The translations under genes were made by a program, and so were the position numbers. Source: Paenarthrobacter sp. (GTDB taxonomy: Bacteria; Actinomycetota; Actinomycetes; Actinomycetales; Micrococcaceae). Taken from it: a DNA stretch of 64,000 nt. Where the stretch lies: the NCBI GenBank assembly GCA_031179305.1, contig JAPSHX010000013.1, positions 1-64,000 on the forward strand. The letters run 5' to 3'. Under the pieces are notes generated by a model. The model was given only the letters and a program-made list of their open reading frames with translations. It did no database searches and was not told where the DNA came from. Of this stretch, positions 23,288 through 32,234 are shown piece after piece (position 1 is the stretch's first letter; each line of letters begins with the position of its first letter).

Positions 23288-24685
23288 ATGTCCAGCAGCA
23301 ACTACTACGACGTCACCACGTGGCCAATCGGTAACCCCTCTGAGGACGTTGGTGAAGTTATTAACAGCATCATCGCGGACATCAAGGACCGGCAGACGGT
23401 CAAGGATGAGAACGACGGCGGCAAGCCGGGAGCGGTGATTTACCTTCCGCCCGGGGACTATCACCTCCGCACGCAGGTGGTCATCGATGTCAGCTTCCTC
23501 AAGATCCAGGGCTCGGGGCACGGCTTCACGTCCTCGAGCATCCGATTCAATGTTCCTGAGGATGAATGGCCGGACCTCCATGAGATGTGGCCCGGGGGAA
23601 GCCGCGTCATCGTCGATCTTCCGCTCAGCAACGACATACTCAGGGACGACGAATCCAAGGGCGCCGCGTTCTACATCGAACGTAGCGGGAGCCCTCGGAT
23701 CAGCTCGGTGGAATTCTCCGACTTCTGCATCGACGGGTTGCATTTCACCCCGGATGGTTCAGCGCTGCCTGCGGAGAACAGCTACGTCAACGGCAAGACC
23801 GGCATCTACGTGGCCAGCGCCAATGACTCCTTCCGGGTAAACGGGATGGGATTCGTCTACCTCGAGAACGCGCTCACCATCTACAAGGCGGACGCCCTTT
23901 CCCTTCACGACAACTTCATTGCCGAATGCGGAAGCTGCATCGAACTCCGTGGCTGGGGCCAGGCATCAAAGATCACCGACAACTTGATTGGGGCCGGCTT
24001 CAAGGGTTACTCGATCTACGCCCAGAACCATGGCGGGCTCCTGATCACCGCGAACAACATCTTCCCCCGCGGTGCCAGCAGCATCCATTTCGACGGCGTC
24101 ACGCGTTCAAGTGTGTCCAACAACCGCCTGCACTCGTTCTACCCCGGGATGGTGGTTCTTGCAGGGAACAGTTCCGAGAACCTCGTGGCCACCAACCATT
24201 TCCTTAGGGACCACGAGCCCTGGACTCCCTTCCTGGGAGTCGACAATGGGCGGAATGACCTCTATGGGCTGCTGAGCATCAGCGGCAACAACAACTCGGT
24301 GATCGGCAACCACTTCTCCGAAATAGTGGACGTAGCCAGCATTCGACCATCAGGGGCCACACCCGTGATCATCCGCCTGGCAGAGGGGGCCGGCAACTTC
24401 GTCTCCAACAATCACGTGGTGGCCATGGACGTTCGCGCTGCATCGAGTGACTCTTGCTTCTCGGCCCAAGTGGATGCGTTGTTGACCACCGGGGCTTCGG
24501 AGGGCCTTGCGGTGACCGCGGTCCTGGTTGATTCCGCCTCGGCCCGGAATACCATCCTTGATTCCGGACATGACGCCCAAGTGATCGCGAACAGGGGCGT
24601 CAACGCTGTGAGGGCCACACCGACCATTGGTTTCAACGCCGCAGGGACCGCCCAAACGAGCCAAACTACAGGTATTCCTCGATAG
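23288..24685 (+). CDS. Cytosolic GH91 protein, probable difructose anhydride hydrolase
   Basis: This 465-residue beta-helix protein is clearly homologous to the GH91 enzyme at 18198: 'YYDVTTWPIGNPSEDVGEVINSIIADIK', 'GAVIYLPPGDYHLRTQVVID', 'IQGSGHGFTSSSIRFN', 'GMGFVYLENALTI', 'ECGSCIELRGWGQASKITDN', 'NIFPRGASSIHF'. It is about 64 residues longer, with extra loop sequence near residues 95-125 and a longer C-terminal region. It has no signal peptide and sits in an importer operon with fructokinase and cytosolic GH32. Difructose anhydride III hydrolases known from Arthrobacter belong to this family, so ring opening of imported anhydride to inulobiose is the likely reaction. A fructotransferase is the alternative. 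Confidence 0.85.
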   Translation: MSSSNYYDVTTWPIGNPSEDVGEVINSIIADIKDRQTVKDENDGGKPGAVIYLPPGDYHLRTQVVIDVSFLKIQGSGHGFTSSSIRFNVPEDEWPDLHEMWPGGSRVIVDLPLSNDILRDDESKGAAFYIERSGSPRISSVEFSDFCIDGLHFTPDGSALPAENSYVNGKTGIYVASANDSFRVNGMGFVYLENALTIYKADALSLHDNFIAECGSCIELRGWGQASKITDNLIGAGFKGYSIYAQNHGGLLITANNIFPRGASSIHFDGVTRSSVSNNRLHSFYPGMVVLAGNSSENLVATNHFLRDHEPWTPFLGVDNGRNDLYGLLSISGNNNSVIGNHFSEIVDVASIRPSGATPVIIRLAEGAGNFVSNNHVVAMDVRAASSDSCFSAQVDALLTTGASEGLAVTAVLVDSASARNTILDSGHDAQVIANRGVNAVRATPTIGFNAAGTAQTSQTTGIPR

Positions 24686-24755
24686 CCTACTGGGACGAGC
24701 AGGCCGAACGTAGGATCAGCAGCAAACATCAACACCATGAGGACGTGGGAGAGAA

Positions 24756-25844
24756 ATGACCAAAAGATCCGTAGGTATCAAAGACGTGGCCGCCGCGGCC
24801 GGTGTCTCTGTCACCACCGTCTCCCATGTCCTCAATGACGTCGCCTACGCCCGCGTAGGCAACGAAACGAGGGAACGGGTCCACGAAGCGGCCCAACGTC
24901 TGGGTTACGGACCCAATCGGCTGGCCCAGGCTTTGCGCACCCAACGTTCGGGCATGATCGGTTTCATCAGCGAAGAAATTGCCACCACTCCACACGCAGG
25001 CAGGATCATCCTCGGGGCCGAGGAAACGGCGCGGGCCCGTGGGTACAACATCATGATCATCAACTCCACCAGCACCGGTTCCCAGGATTCGCGCGAAAGC
25101 GACGTCGCTGATCTGCTGGATCGCCAGGTGGATGGCATCCTGTACGCCACCATGTACCACCGGAAACTGTCCGTTCCCAAGAATCTGGCCGGAGTTCCCG
25201 CGGTCCTGGTGGACTCCGAGGACATCAACCACTCTGTTTCCTCAGTCATCCCCGATGAAGCCGGTGGCGCACGGCTTGCGGTGCAAACCTTGATTGACGC
25301 GGGGCACACGCGGATTGGCATGATCAACAACACTGACGACGTACCGGCAACGCACTCCCGGCTGAAGGCCTTCAAGGACACGCTGGCCGATGCCGGGCTG
25401 GAGTTTCACGAAGAGCTGGTCCACTCGGAACTTTCCGAGGTGCCGGGCGGCTACCAAGCGACGCTCCGGGTTCTGGAGTCCCCCAACCGGCCCACGGCCA
25501 TCTTCTGTTACAACGACCGGATGGCCATGGGCGCTTACAGGGCGGCCGGGAAACTCGGTTTGCGAATACCCGAGGACCTCTCACTCGTAGGGTTCGATAA
25601 CCAGCAGCTCATTGCCGAAAACCTTTACCCCTCGCTGACTACGGTTGCCCTTCCGCACTATGAAATGGGCGCGTGGGCAACAAAAAACCTGATCGACGCC
25701 ATTGAGGGAAAAACGGACCTGCAGTTGTTGTCTGCCCACCCCACCGTTCTTCCCTGCCCTTTGGTCCTGCGTCATTCCGTGGCCTCCCCACTTTCCGGGG
25801 CAGATGACGGTAGCGCAGAACTGTCCGCACGCACAAACACCTGA
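24756..25844 (+). CDS. LacI family transcriptional regulator of the fructan locus
   Basis: This is a 362-residue repressor. The N-terminal helix-turn-helix and hinge ('GIKDVAAAAGVSVTTVSHVLNDVAYARVGNETRERVHEAAQRLGYGPNRLAQAL') are followed by a periplasmic-binding-protein-like effector domain ('DGILYATMYHR', 'VDSEDINHSVSSVIPDEAGGARLAV', 'PTAIFCYNDRMAMGAYRAAG'). The residues C-terminal to the effector domain are short and polar. The gene lies between GH91 and fructokinase genes. It is the obvious regulator for the TTGCCAA-N6-TTGGCAA site at 19959, with fructose, inulobiose or difructose anhydride as possible inducer. Confidence 0.92.
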   Translation: MTKRSVGIKDVAAAAGVSVTTVSHVLNDVAYARVGNETRERVHEAAQRLGYGPNRLAQALRTQRSGMIGFISEEIATTPHAGRIILGAEETARARGYNIMIINSTSTGSQDSRESDVADLLDRQVDGILYATMYHRKLSVPKNLAGVPAVLVDSEDINHSVSSVIPDEAGGARLAVQTLIDAGHTRIGMINNTDDVPATHSRLKAFKDTLADAGLEFHEELVHSELSEVPGGYQATLRVLESPNRPTAIFCYNDRMAMGAYRAAGKLGLRIPEDLSLVGFDNQQLIAENLYPSLTTVALPHYEMGAWATKNLIDAIEGKTDLQLLSAHPTVLPCPLVLRHSVASPLSGADDGSAELSARTNT

Positions 25845-25893
25845 CTTCATCTGCGTCCAGCCTCGGACGCCCCAAACCCACAAAGGACCATAA

Positions 25894-26841
25894 ATGCACA
25901 GCCGCCCTGTCCCCTCCTGCCCTGAAACGGATGTCCTGGTAGTCGGTGAGGCCCTCATCGACATCATTGACACCGCAGCGGGAGCCGTCGAGTTCCCCGG
26001 TGGTTCAGGACTGAATGTTGCGTTCGGGCTTGGCAGGTTGGGTGTCAGCACCTCGTTTCTCACCGCACTGGGCAAGGACGCGCGCGGTGTGCGAATCCAA
26101 GAGCATCTGGCCAGCGCCGGAGTGTCCCTGCTGCCGGGGGCCGGGAACCTGCCGAGGACATCCACGGCCACGGCCCTCCTGGACAGCAGTGGCTCGGCGG
26201 AATACGACTTCGACATTCAATGGGAGCTCCCGCATCTCAGTCCCCCAGTTCTCCCAAAGGTGCTGCATACGGGCTCGCTGGCTACCTTTTTGGACCCAGG
26301 AGCAAAGCAGGTCCGCACGTTGTTGGAGTCGTTCCCCGGCTTGATTACGTACGATCCCAACATTCGCCCGACGCTGCTCCCCGACCATGCCGCAACTCTC
26401 CGGACCTTCGAAGAATCTGCAGCCTTGGCCACCGTGGTGAAACTCAGTTCAGAAGACGCGCAGTGGCTTTACCCCCGGCGGTCCCCCACCGCCGTCGGGC
26501 ACCACCTTCTTGGCCTTGGGCCGGAAGCGGCGATCATCACTGACGGCGGTTCCGGGTCCTTCCTGTGGTCGAAGACCGCCCACGTCCACGTGCCGGCGCG
26601 CGCTGTTTTGGTCAAAGATACCGTCGGAGCCGGCGATTCCTACATGTCCGCCCTGATTGCAGGGCTGATCGAGGACCCTCAGGGCGATTTCGACGCCGCC
26701 AAGCTCACCCGTCTGGGCACCGCAGCCTCTCTCGCTGCGGCTATCACCGTGGGGCGGCACGGAGCCAACCCGCCCACACGGACCGAACTGACCGAATCGC
26801 TTGAACTGGCGGCTACTTCCGGAAAGAACTCCAATGACTGA
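25894..26841 (+). CDS. PfkB family carbohydrate kinase, probable fructokinase
   Basis: This is a 315-residue ribokinase-fold kinase with the N-terminal 'VDVLVVGEALIDII'-like strand, 'FPGGSGLNVAFGLGRLGVSTSFLTALG', and the C-terminal anion-hole motif DTVGAGDSYMSALIAG with catalytic Asp. It should phosphorylate fructose released by the adjacent GH32 enzyme. The GH32 ATG overlaps its last eight bases. Assignment to fructose rests on the neighbours; PfkB members also act on other sugars. Confidence 0.88.
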   Translation: MHSRPVPSCPETDVLVVGEALIDIIDTAAGAVEFPGGSGLNVAFGLGRLGVSTSFLTALGKDARGVRIQEHLASAGVSLLPGAGNLPRTSTATALLDSSGSAEYDFDIQWELPHLSPPVLPKVLHTGSLATFLDPGAKQVRTLLESFPGLITYDPNIRPTLLPDHAATLRTFEESAALATVVKLSSEDAQWLYPRRSPTAVGHHLLGLGPEAAIITDGGSGSFLWSKTAHVHVPARAVLVKDTVGAGDSYMSALIAGLIEDPQGDFDAAKLTRLGTAASLAAAITVGRHGANPPTRTELTESLELAATSGKNSND

Positions 26842-28351
26842 TACAACCACTCACACTGCCGCTCCCGCAGAACACACCGTCCGGCCGGCACTTCACTACA
26901 CCGCCAACAGCACGTGGCTGAACGATCCCAATGGGCTCGTATTTTACCAAGGCCTTTACCACCTCTTCTACCAGAACAACCCCTTCGACAACGTCTGGGG
27001 CAACATGTCCTGGGGCCATGCCACGTCGAAGGACCTTCTTCACTGGAACGAGCACCCCGTGGCCATCCCCTGTGATGAGCAAGAGGACGTGTTCTCCGGG
27101 AGCATTGTGGTGGATAACGGCAATACCACCGGCTTCGGCAGCCCGGAGAACCCCGCCCTGGTTGCCATCTACACCAGCGCTTTCAAGGAAGGCTCGGGAT
27201 ATGAAGGGACTCAGGCGCAGTCTCTTGCCTTCTCCACGGACGCGGGCATGACATGGCAGAAATACGCGGGGAACCCGGTCCTGAACCGCGGCTCCGCCCA
27301 TTTCCGCGACCCCAAGGTGTTCCGTTACCAAGGTTCGGCGGGTTCCTTCTGGGTAATGGTGGCAGTGGAAGCGCAGCATCAACAGGTGGTCCTGTACCGC
27401 TCGGCCGACCTCAAGGACTGGGAGTACCTGAGCACGTTCGGGCCTGCCAATGCCACGGGCGGCGAGTGGGAATGTCCTGATCTCTTCCCCCTCCCCGTCG
27501 ACGGGAACCCGGATCACGTGAAGTGGGTCCTGGTGGTCAACATCAACCCCGGTGCCGTAGCAGGAGGATCGGGAGGGCAGTACTTCGTGGGCCATTTCGA
27601 TGGGGTTCAGTTCACCGCGGACAGCGATTCATTGGTTGCTGACGGAAATACCAACCTGAGGCACTGTCTATGGCTCGATTGGGGCCGCGACTACTACGCA
27701 GCAGTCTCCTTCAGCAATGTTCCGGACAACCGCCGCATCATGATCGGCTGGATGAATAACTGGGACTACGCCAACTCCCTGCCAACGTTCCCGTGGCGAT
27801 CCAGTATGTCGCTTGCCCGCGAGATTGAGCTCGCCACCATTGACGGCCTGCCGCGCCTGGTCCAACGCCCCGTTCTGCCAGCTGACCTCGGGCCAACCAT
27901 CTACACCATGGAGGACCAGGAAATTCGTGATTCCAGGGTGGCATTGCCGCACGCAGATCCTGCTTCAGTCCAGGTGATTGACGCCGATATCCTGCCCGGA
28001 TCTGCCGGAACAACCACCCTGAGCCTTCTCGGCGCAGCGGACGGGAATGCCGCAACGCTTGTCAGCTTCGACGCCGTCACCCAGCAATTGACCCTGGATC
28101 GACGCCGCTCCGGAAACACCGCTTTCCACGAAAAGTTTGCATCAGCAGAGTCTGCCCCCGTGACCCTTGAGGATGGCGTGCTCCGGCTCCGCGTGATCAT
28201 CGACCACGGCTCCGTGGAGGTCTTCGCGCAAGGTGGCAAGGTTGTCTTGACCGATCTGGTGTTCCCCGAGCCCGGGAACCTGCGCACCCAACTCAGCGTG
28301 GAGGGTGGCACGGCTATAGTACGTAAACTCACGGTCTCGGCCGTATCCTGA
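26834..28351 (+). CDS. Cytosolic GH32 beta-fructofuranosidase
   Basis: This is a 505-residue enzyme without a signal peptide. The catalytic blocks are WLNDPNG (Asp31), FRDPK (Asp158) and WECPD (Glu212), with the compact sequence 'LRHCLWLDWGRDYYAAVSF' where the secreted paralogue carries its long insert. The C-terminal sandwich is indicated by 'LRLRVIIDHGSVEVFAQGG'. The catalytic parts of the two GH32 proteins are very similar, which suggests a duplication. It should hydrolyse imported inulobiose, sucrose or fructo-oligosaccharides to fructose. I chose the ATG at 26834 because sequence upstream belongs to the kinase gene. Confidence 0.92.
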   Translation: MTDTTTHTAAPAEHTVRPALHYTANSTWLNDPNGLVFYQGLYHLFYQNNPFDNVWGNMSWGHATSKDLLHWNEHPVAIPCDEQEDVFSGSIVVDNGNTTGFGSPENPALVAIYTSAFKEGSGYEGTQAQSLAFSTDAGMTWQKYAGNPVLNRGSAHFRDPKVFRYQGSAGSFWVMVAVEAQHQQVVLYRSADLKDWEYLSTFGPANATGGEWECPDLFPLPVDGNPDHVKWVLVVNINPGAVAGGSGGQYFVGHFDGVQFTADSDSLVADGNTNLRHCLWLDWGRDYYAAVSFSNVPDNRRIMIGWMNNWDYANSLPTFPWRSSMSLAREIELATIDGLPRLVQRPVLPADLGPTIYTMEDQEIRDSRVALPHADPASVQVIDADILPGSAGTTTLSLLGAADGNAATLVSFDAVTQQLTLDRRRSGNTAFHEKFASAESAPVTLEDGVLRLRVIIDHGSVEVFAQGGKVVLTDLVFPEPGNLRTQLSVEGGTAIVRKLTVSAVS

Positions 28352-28356
28352 CTCAC

Positions 28357-28887
28357 GTGACTGAAACCATCCGCACCGCAAATACGCACGACGCCGGGAA
28401 GCTGGCTGAGCTTGCCGCCGTCACCTTCCCGCTGGCATGCCCGCCCGGCTCCTCACCGGAGGACATCCAGGCACACCTCGAAAAGACATTGAGCGAGGCC
28501 AACTTCGAGGATTACCTCGCCGACGCCAACATCACAGTTCTGGTGCTCGACGACGACGGACAGCTCAACGGGTACACGATGCTGATTGCCAAGCCGGCCA
28601 GCGACCCGGACGTCGCCTCGGTGCTCTCAGCGCTCCCGTCCACGGAACTGAGCAAGTGCTACGTCCACCCCGACCACCACGGCAAGGGTGCCGCATCCCG
28701 GCTCATCCAGGCATCGTTGGCCGATGCAGCGGACAAGGGCGCAGCGGGGGTGTGGCTCGGCGTCAACAGCGAGAACGCGAAGGCCATCCGCTTTTATGAG
28801 AGAAGCGGCTTCCAGCGGGTTGGCACCAAGTCGTTCAAGCTCGGCAACACGGTGGAGCACGACTTTGTCATGGAGTGCGGGCTCTAG
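28357..28887 (+). CDS. GNAT family N-acetyltransferase
   Basis: This 176-residue protein has the GNAT acetyl-CoA site in 'LSKCYVHPDHHGKGAASRLIQASLADAADKGAAGVWLGVN' followed by 'NAKAIRFYERSGFQRVGTKSF'. It starts with GTG five bases after the GH32 stop, so it may be read as the last gene of the fructan operon. Nothing identifies its substrate. It is convergent with the debranching-enzyme-like gene, four bases away. Confidence 0.88.
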   Translation: MTETIRTANTHDAGKLAELAAVTFPLACPPGSSPEDIQAHLEKTLSEANFEDYLADANITVLVLDDDGQLNGYTMLIAKPASDPDVASVLSALPSTELSKCYVHPDHHGKGAASRLIQASLADAADKGAAGVWLGVNSENAKAIRFYERSGFQRVGTKSFKLGNTVEHDFVMECGL

Positions 28888-28891
28888 GAAA

Positions 28892-31027
28892 CTACCCGAA
28901 CAAGTCCCCCGCCAACGGCGGCCGGGGATCGGACCTCAACTCAAGACCGGCAGGTACCCCGGTCACGCTTCCGGACGAACCAGAGGCCTCGATGGTGATC
29001 CGCGAGCGCCCCAGCAGCACGTTGTCGGCCTTGAACGTGCCAAAGGAGTCGGGCAGGATGGGCGCCAGGTGCAGCACGTTACGGGTGAAATCGGGGTCGA
29101 ACCGCAGTAGGATCCGGGCGAGTTGAACGGGCGCCGCAGCCGCCCACGCTTGCGGGGAACACGCCGTCGGATAGGGAACCGGTTCCGCAAAATCTCCACG
29201 GTCGAAGCCGCAAAAAAGCTCCGGAAGCTGACCGCCGAAGTGCTCGGCGGCATCGAACAGTCCGCTCGCAACCCGGCTGGCCTCCTTCACGAAGCCGTAC
29301 CGCATGAGCCCCGTGGCAACGAGTGCGGTGTCGTGGGGCCAGACGGAACCGTTGTGGTAGCTGACGGGGTTGTACGCGCCCATATCGGAGCCCAGGGTGC
29401 GAATGCCCCACCCCGTGAACATCTCAGGGGACATCAGCCGTTCCGCCACAAGTGGCGCCTTGTCCTCGTCCACTATCCCCATACACAGGCAGTGCCCCAT
29501 ATTGGATGTGCAGGAGTCCACGGGTTTTTTGTCCTTGTCCAGTGCCAGCGCAAAATAGCCCCGGTCCGGTAGCCAGAAGGCGTCGTTGAAGGCAGCTTTC
29601 AGCGCTGCGGCGCGGTCCGCGCAACGGCGCTCGACGGCGGTATCGCCCGCCGCGCGCGCCAGCAGGGACCGTCCCACATAAGCTGAGTAAGCATAGGCTT
29701 GCACCTCGCAGAGGGCTATGGGAGTTTCGGCCATGCGGCCATCGGCAAAGTTGATTCCGTCCCAGGAGTCTTTCCACCCTTGGTTCACGAGCCCGTGCTC
29801 GTTGGGCCTTTGGTATTCGATGAATCCATCGCCGTCGCGGTCCCCGTACTGTTCCAGCCATTCAATGGCGCGGTCCGCGTGCGGGAGCAGGGACTCGATG
29901 ATGTCCGCACCAAGGCCCCACCGGCTGAGCTCGCCGAGCGTCGAGACGAACAAGGGCGTCGCGTCTGCGGTTCCGTAGTAGGCGGTCCCGCCCAGTGAGA
30001 GTCCGGCGGTGACGCCGAGCCTGACCTCGTGGGGGATGCGCCCGGGTTCTTCCTCGGAATCTACGTCCACTTTGCTGCCTTGGAGCGCGGCCAGGGTCTG
30101 CAGGGTTCCGGCCGCCAGGCGCGGGTCCACCATGAGTGACATGTAGGACGCAAGGAGGGAGTCGCGTCCGAACAGTGCCATGAACCAAGGCGCTCCGGCC
30201 GCCACGGCCACCCGGTCCGGATGTTCGGGATCGAAGATGCGCAGCGAGCCCAAGTCGCGTTGGCTTCGCTCCAGGACTTCCTCCACATTCCGGTCTGTTA
30301 CCGCGATCCGGGGAACGTGTTCTTCCCAGGCAACGTGGCGGCGAACGCCCGGAGTGTGGTGCAGCGGGGTGGTTTCGGTGAAGGGATCGTTGGGCCCCTT
30401 TCCGTTGACCAACGGGAGGGCAATGATACTGGTTGACCACTGGCTGCGTGCCGGGATGTTGATGTGAAACCGTAGTCCGTCCTCGGACACCTTGGCTCCG
30501 GAGGCCCGGTAGGCGACTCCCCTGCGTTGGCCGCTGGAGTGCAAGGATTCGATGTGCAGTTCCTTCTTGTGTGCTTTCCTTGTAGGCGTTCCTGCTTTGT
30601 GGGTCCGGCCGCCCTTGACGTCGAAGAGGTCGGCCAGGTCGGCGTCGATCAGCAGTTCAATCTCGCAGGGCGCATCCTGGCCTGAGTAGTTCCTGATGGT
30701 GATGTCGTCCCGCAGGCCTGCCCCGACGTGGCGTTGATGCTGAACTACCAGGGGGCTGTCGAACCTCCCGTCGGCGGAGCATGCCCGGCCCACATACTCA
30801 GCTTGGAAGGCAGTGGGGTTCCGTGCCACCAGAGGTTCCCTGAGTGCGCCGTTGATCCTCAGGATCCAGCGCGAAACGATCCTCGTGTCCTGATAGTAGG
30901 TACCTTGGGAGCCGCCGCCGTGGATGTCTCCCGAGTGCGAGGAAATACAAAAAGATGAACCCTCGACGACGGTCACGGCACCCAGTTCGGACGCCCCGGC
31001 TTCGGTGTCTTCGTTCCAAGCGGTCAT
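28892..31027 (-). CDS. Amylo-alpha-1,6-glucosidase / glycogen-debranching-like enzyme
   Basis: This is a 711-residue protein. The N-terminal beta domain ('VTVVEGSSFCISSHSGDIHGGGSQGTYYQDTRIVSRWIL') and the C-terminal (alpha/alpha)6 barrel ('APWFMALFGRDSLLASYMSL', 'YGDRDGDGFIEYQRPNEHGLVNQGWKDSWDGI', 'YHNGSVWPHDTALVATGLMRYGF') match the bacterial amylo-1,6-glucosidase-type family (GH13-independent debranchers, related to GH63/GH133). The family is often paired with a GT4 gene, as here, with a four-base overlap. Role in a storage or compatible alpha-glucan is inferred. The upstream extension of the frame belongs to the glycosyltransferase gene. Confidence 0.85.
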   Translation of the reverse strand: MTAWNEDTEAGASELGAVTVVEGSSFCISSHSGDIHGGGSQGTYYQDTRIVSRWILRINGALREPLVARNPTAFQAEYVGRACSADGRFDSPLVVQHQRHVGAGLRDDITIRNYSGQDAPCEIELLIDADLADLFDVKGGRTHKAGTPTRKAHKKELHIESLHSSGQRRGVAYRASGAKVSEDGLRFHINIPARSQWSTSIIALPLVNGKGPNDPFTETTPLHHTPGVRRHVAWEEHVPRIAVTDRNVEEVLERSQRDLGSLRIFDPEHPDRVAVAAGAPWFMALFGRDSLLASYMSLMVDPRLAAGTLQTLAALQGSKVDVDSEEEPGRIPHEVRLGVTAGLSLGGTAYYGTADATPLFVSTLGELSRWGLGADIIESLLPHADRAIEWLEQYGDRDGDGFIEYQRPNEHGLVNQGWKDSWDGINFADGRMAETPIALCEVQAYAYSAYVGRSLLARAAGDTAVERRCADRAAALKAAFNDAFWLPDRGYFALALDKDKKPVDSCTSNMGHCLCMGIVDEDKAPLVAERLMSPEMFTGWGIRTLGSDMGAYNPVSYHNGSVWPHDTALVATGLMRYGFVKEASRVASGLFDAAEHFGGQLPELFCGFDRGDFAEPVPYPTACSPQAWAAAAPVQLARILLRFDPDFTRNVLHLAPILPDSFGTFKADNVLLGRSRITIEASGSSGSVTGVPAGLELRSDPRPPLAGDLFG

Positions 31028-32076
31028 GGCCGGAAGGCCTCCTCGGGAAGAGGTCTTGCTTGGAATCGTTCGATCACTTTGGCATAGAGGTCCAGGTGAT
31101 CGGCTGCCATCCGTTGAGCGCTGAACGACTCCTCGACGGAGCGTCTGCACGCCTCGCGGCTCAGGTTCGGGATTCGGGCAATGGAGTCGGCCAGATCCCG
31201 GGCAGACCCTATAAAACCGGTGACCCCATGCCTGACGATTTCCGGGGCGGCCCCTATGGGCGTGGCCAGAACCGGGGTTCCCGTGGCAAGGGCCTCAATC
31301 ATCACCAGGCCGAACGGTTCGTGCCATTGAATCGGGTTGAGCAGCGCCATTGCATCACCCATCAGCTCGTATTTCTCGGGATCGGAGAGTTCGCCCAGGA
31401 ACTCTTCGTTGGATCCCAAAGCGGGTTGCACCACGTCGTGGAAGTAGCCCTGCTCATCCGGGGCGTGCATTTTTGCCGCAATTCTTAGGGGAACACCCGC
31501 TTCCCGGGCGATGACTACTGCTTCCATCAGCCCCTTGTCCGGGCACATACGGCCCACAAAACAGGCGTATTCCCCGGCTCCGCGGCCGACGCTCACTGCC
31601 GAGAGATCGATCCCATGATGGATGACTGCGGAGATCTCAAGGTCCTCCACCCGGCTGCACTGATCGTGGGAGATGGCGATGATGGCGGTGTCCTGGGCCA
31701 TGTCCCGGTAGAGCCGCGCGTAGATGGGCGACAAAGGTCCGTGAATGGTGGTGACTACGGGGATGCACGGTGGTCTGTGCGCATAGAGCGGGCCGGCCAA
31801 GGTGTGGTCATGGATGATGTCCACGTCCCGCAACTCCGCGTAGGCCTTGATGACGTGCCCCAACTCGCTGAAACTCAGCCCCAGGTCCTCCGGAACGGCT
31901 GGACCAAAGCCCGGGATTTGGGGCACAGGGCAAGAACTGTCCGCTGCCGTTGCCAGCAGGACTTCGTGGCCGGCGTCGGACAAGGCCCGCGCCAACGCAT
32001 CCACTACACGCTCTGTTCCGCCGTATTTTTCCGGCGGTACGGTAAACCAAGGTCCAACTATGAGTCCGATGCGCAC
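31024..32076 (-). CDS. Glycosyltransferase family 4
   Basis: This 350-residue GT-B enzyme starts 'RIGLIVGPWFTVPPEKYGGTERVVDALARAL', the donor-independent loop of GT4 enzymes, and has the C-terminal EX7E motif in 'HEPFGLVMIEALATGTPVLATPIGAAPEIV'. The GTG at 32076 is chosen because the Rossmann strand starts there and a GAGAAG ribosome site precedes it; the frame is open upstream to 32313. It is upstream of, and coupled to, the debranching-like gene. The acceptor is unknown. Confidence 0.85.
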   Translation of the reverse strand: MRIGLIVGPWFTVPPEKYGGTERVVDALARALSDAGHEVLLATAADSSCPVPQIPGFGPAVPEDLGLSFSELGHVIKAYAELRDVDIIHDHTLAGPLYAHRPPCIPVVTTIHGPLSPIYARLYRDMAQDTAIIAISHDQCSRVEDLEISAVIHHGIDLSAVSVGRGAGEYACFVGRMCPDKGLMEAVVIAREAGVPLRIAAKMHAPDEQGYFHDVVQPALGSNEEFLGELSDPEKYELMGDAMALLNPIQWHEPFGLVMIEALATGTPVLATPIGAAPEIVRHGVTGFIGSARDLADSIARIPNLSREACRRSVEESFSAQRMAADHLDLYAKVIERFQARPLPEEAFRP

Positions 32077-32234
32077 GAGATCTTCTCTGTGTAGACCCCC
32101 AACCCATAGGCTGTCTGCATAACCTGCTTCCAACATATTCTTGAGCGGCCGCCCCGGCAACACCCTTTGGGCAGGTGAGGAAACTAACAGCAGGCTCCCG
32201 GAATGTCGGGCCACGTCAGGGCGTTGCAGCCAAC

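Noticed and set aside
26834..26841. Frameshift between fructokinase and GH32
   Set aside because: Both proteins are complete; the eight-base overlap is ordinary translational coupling.
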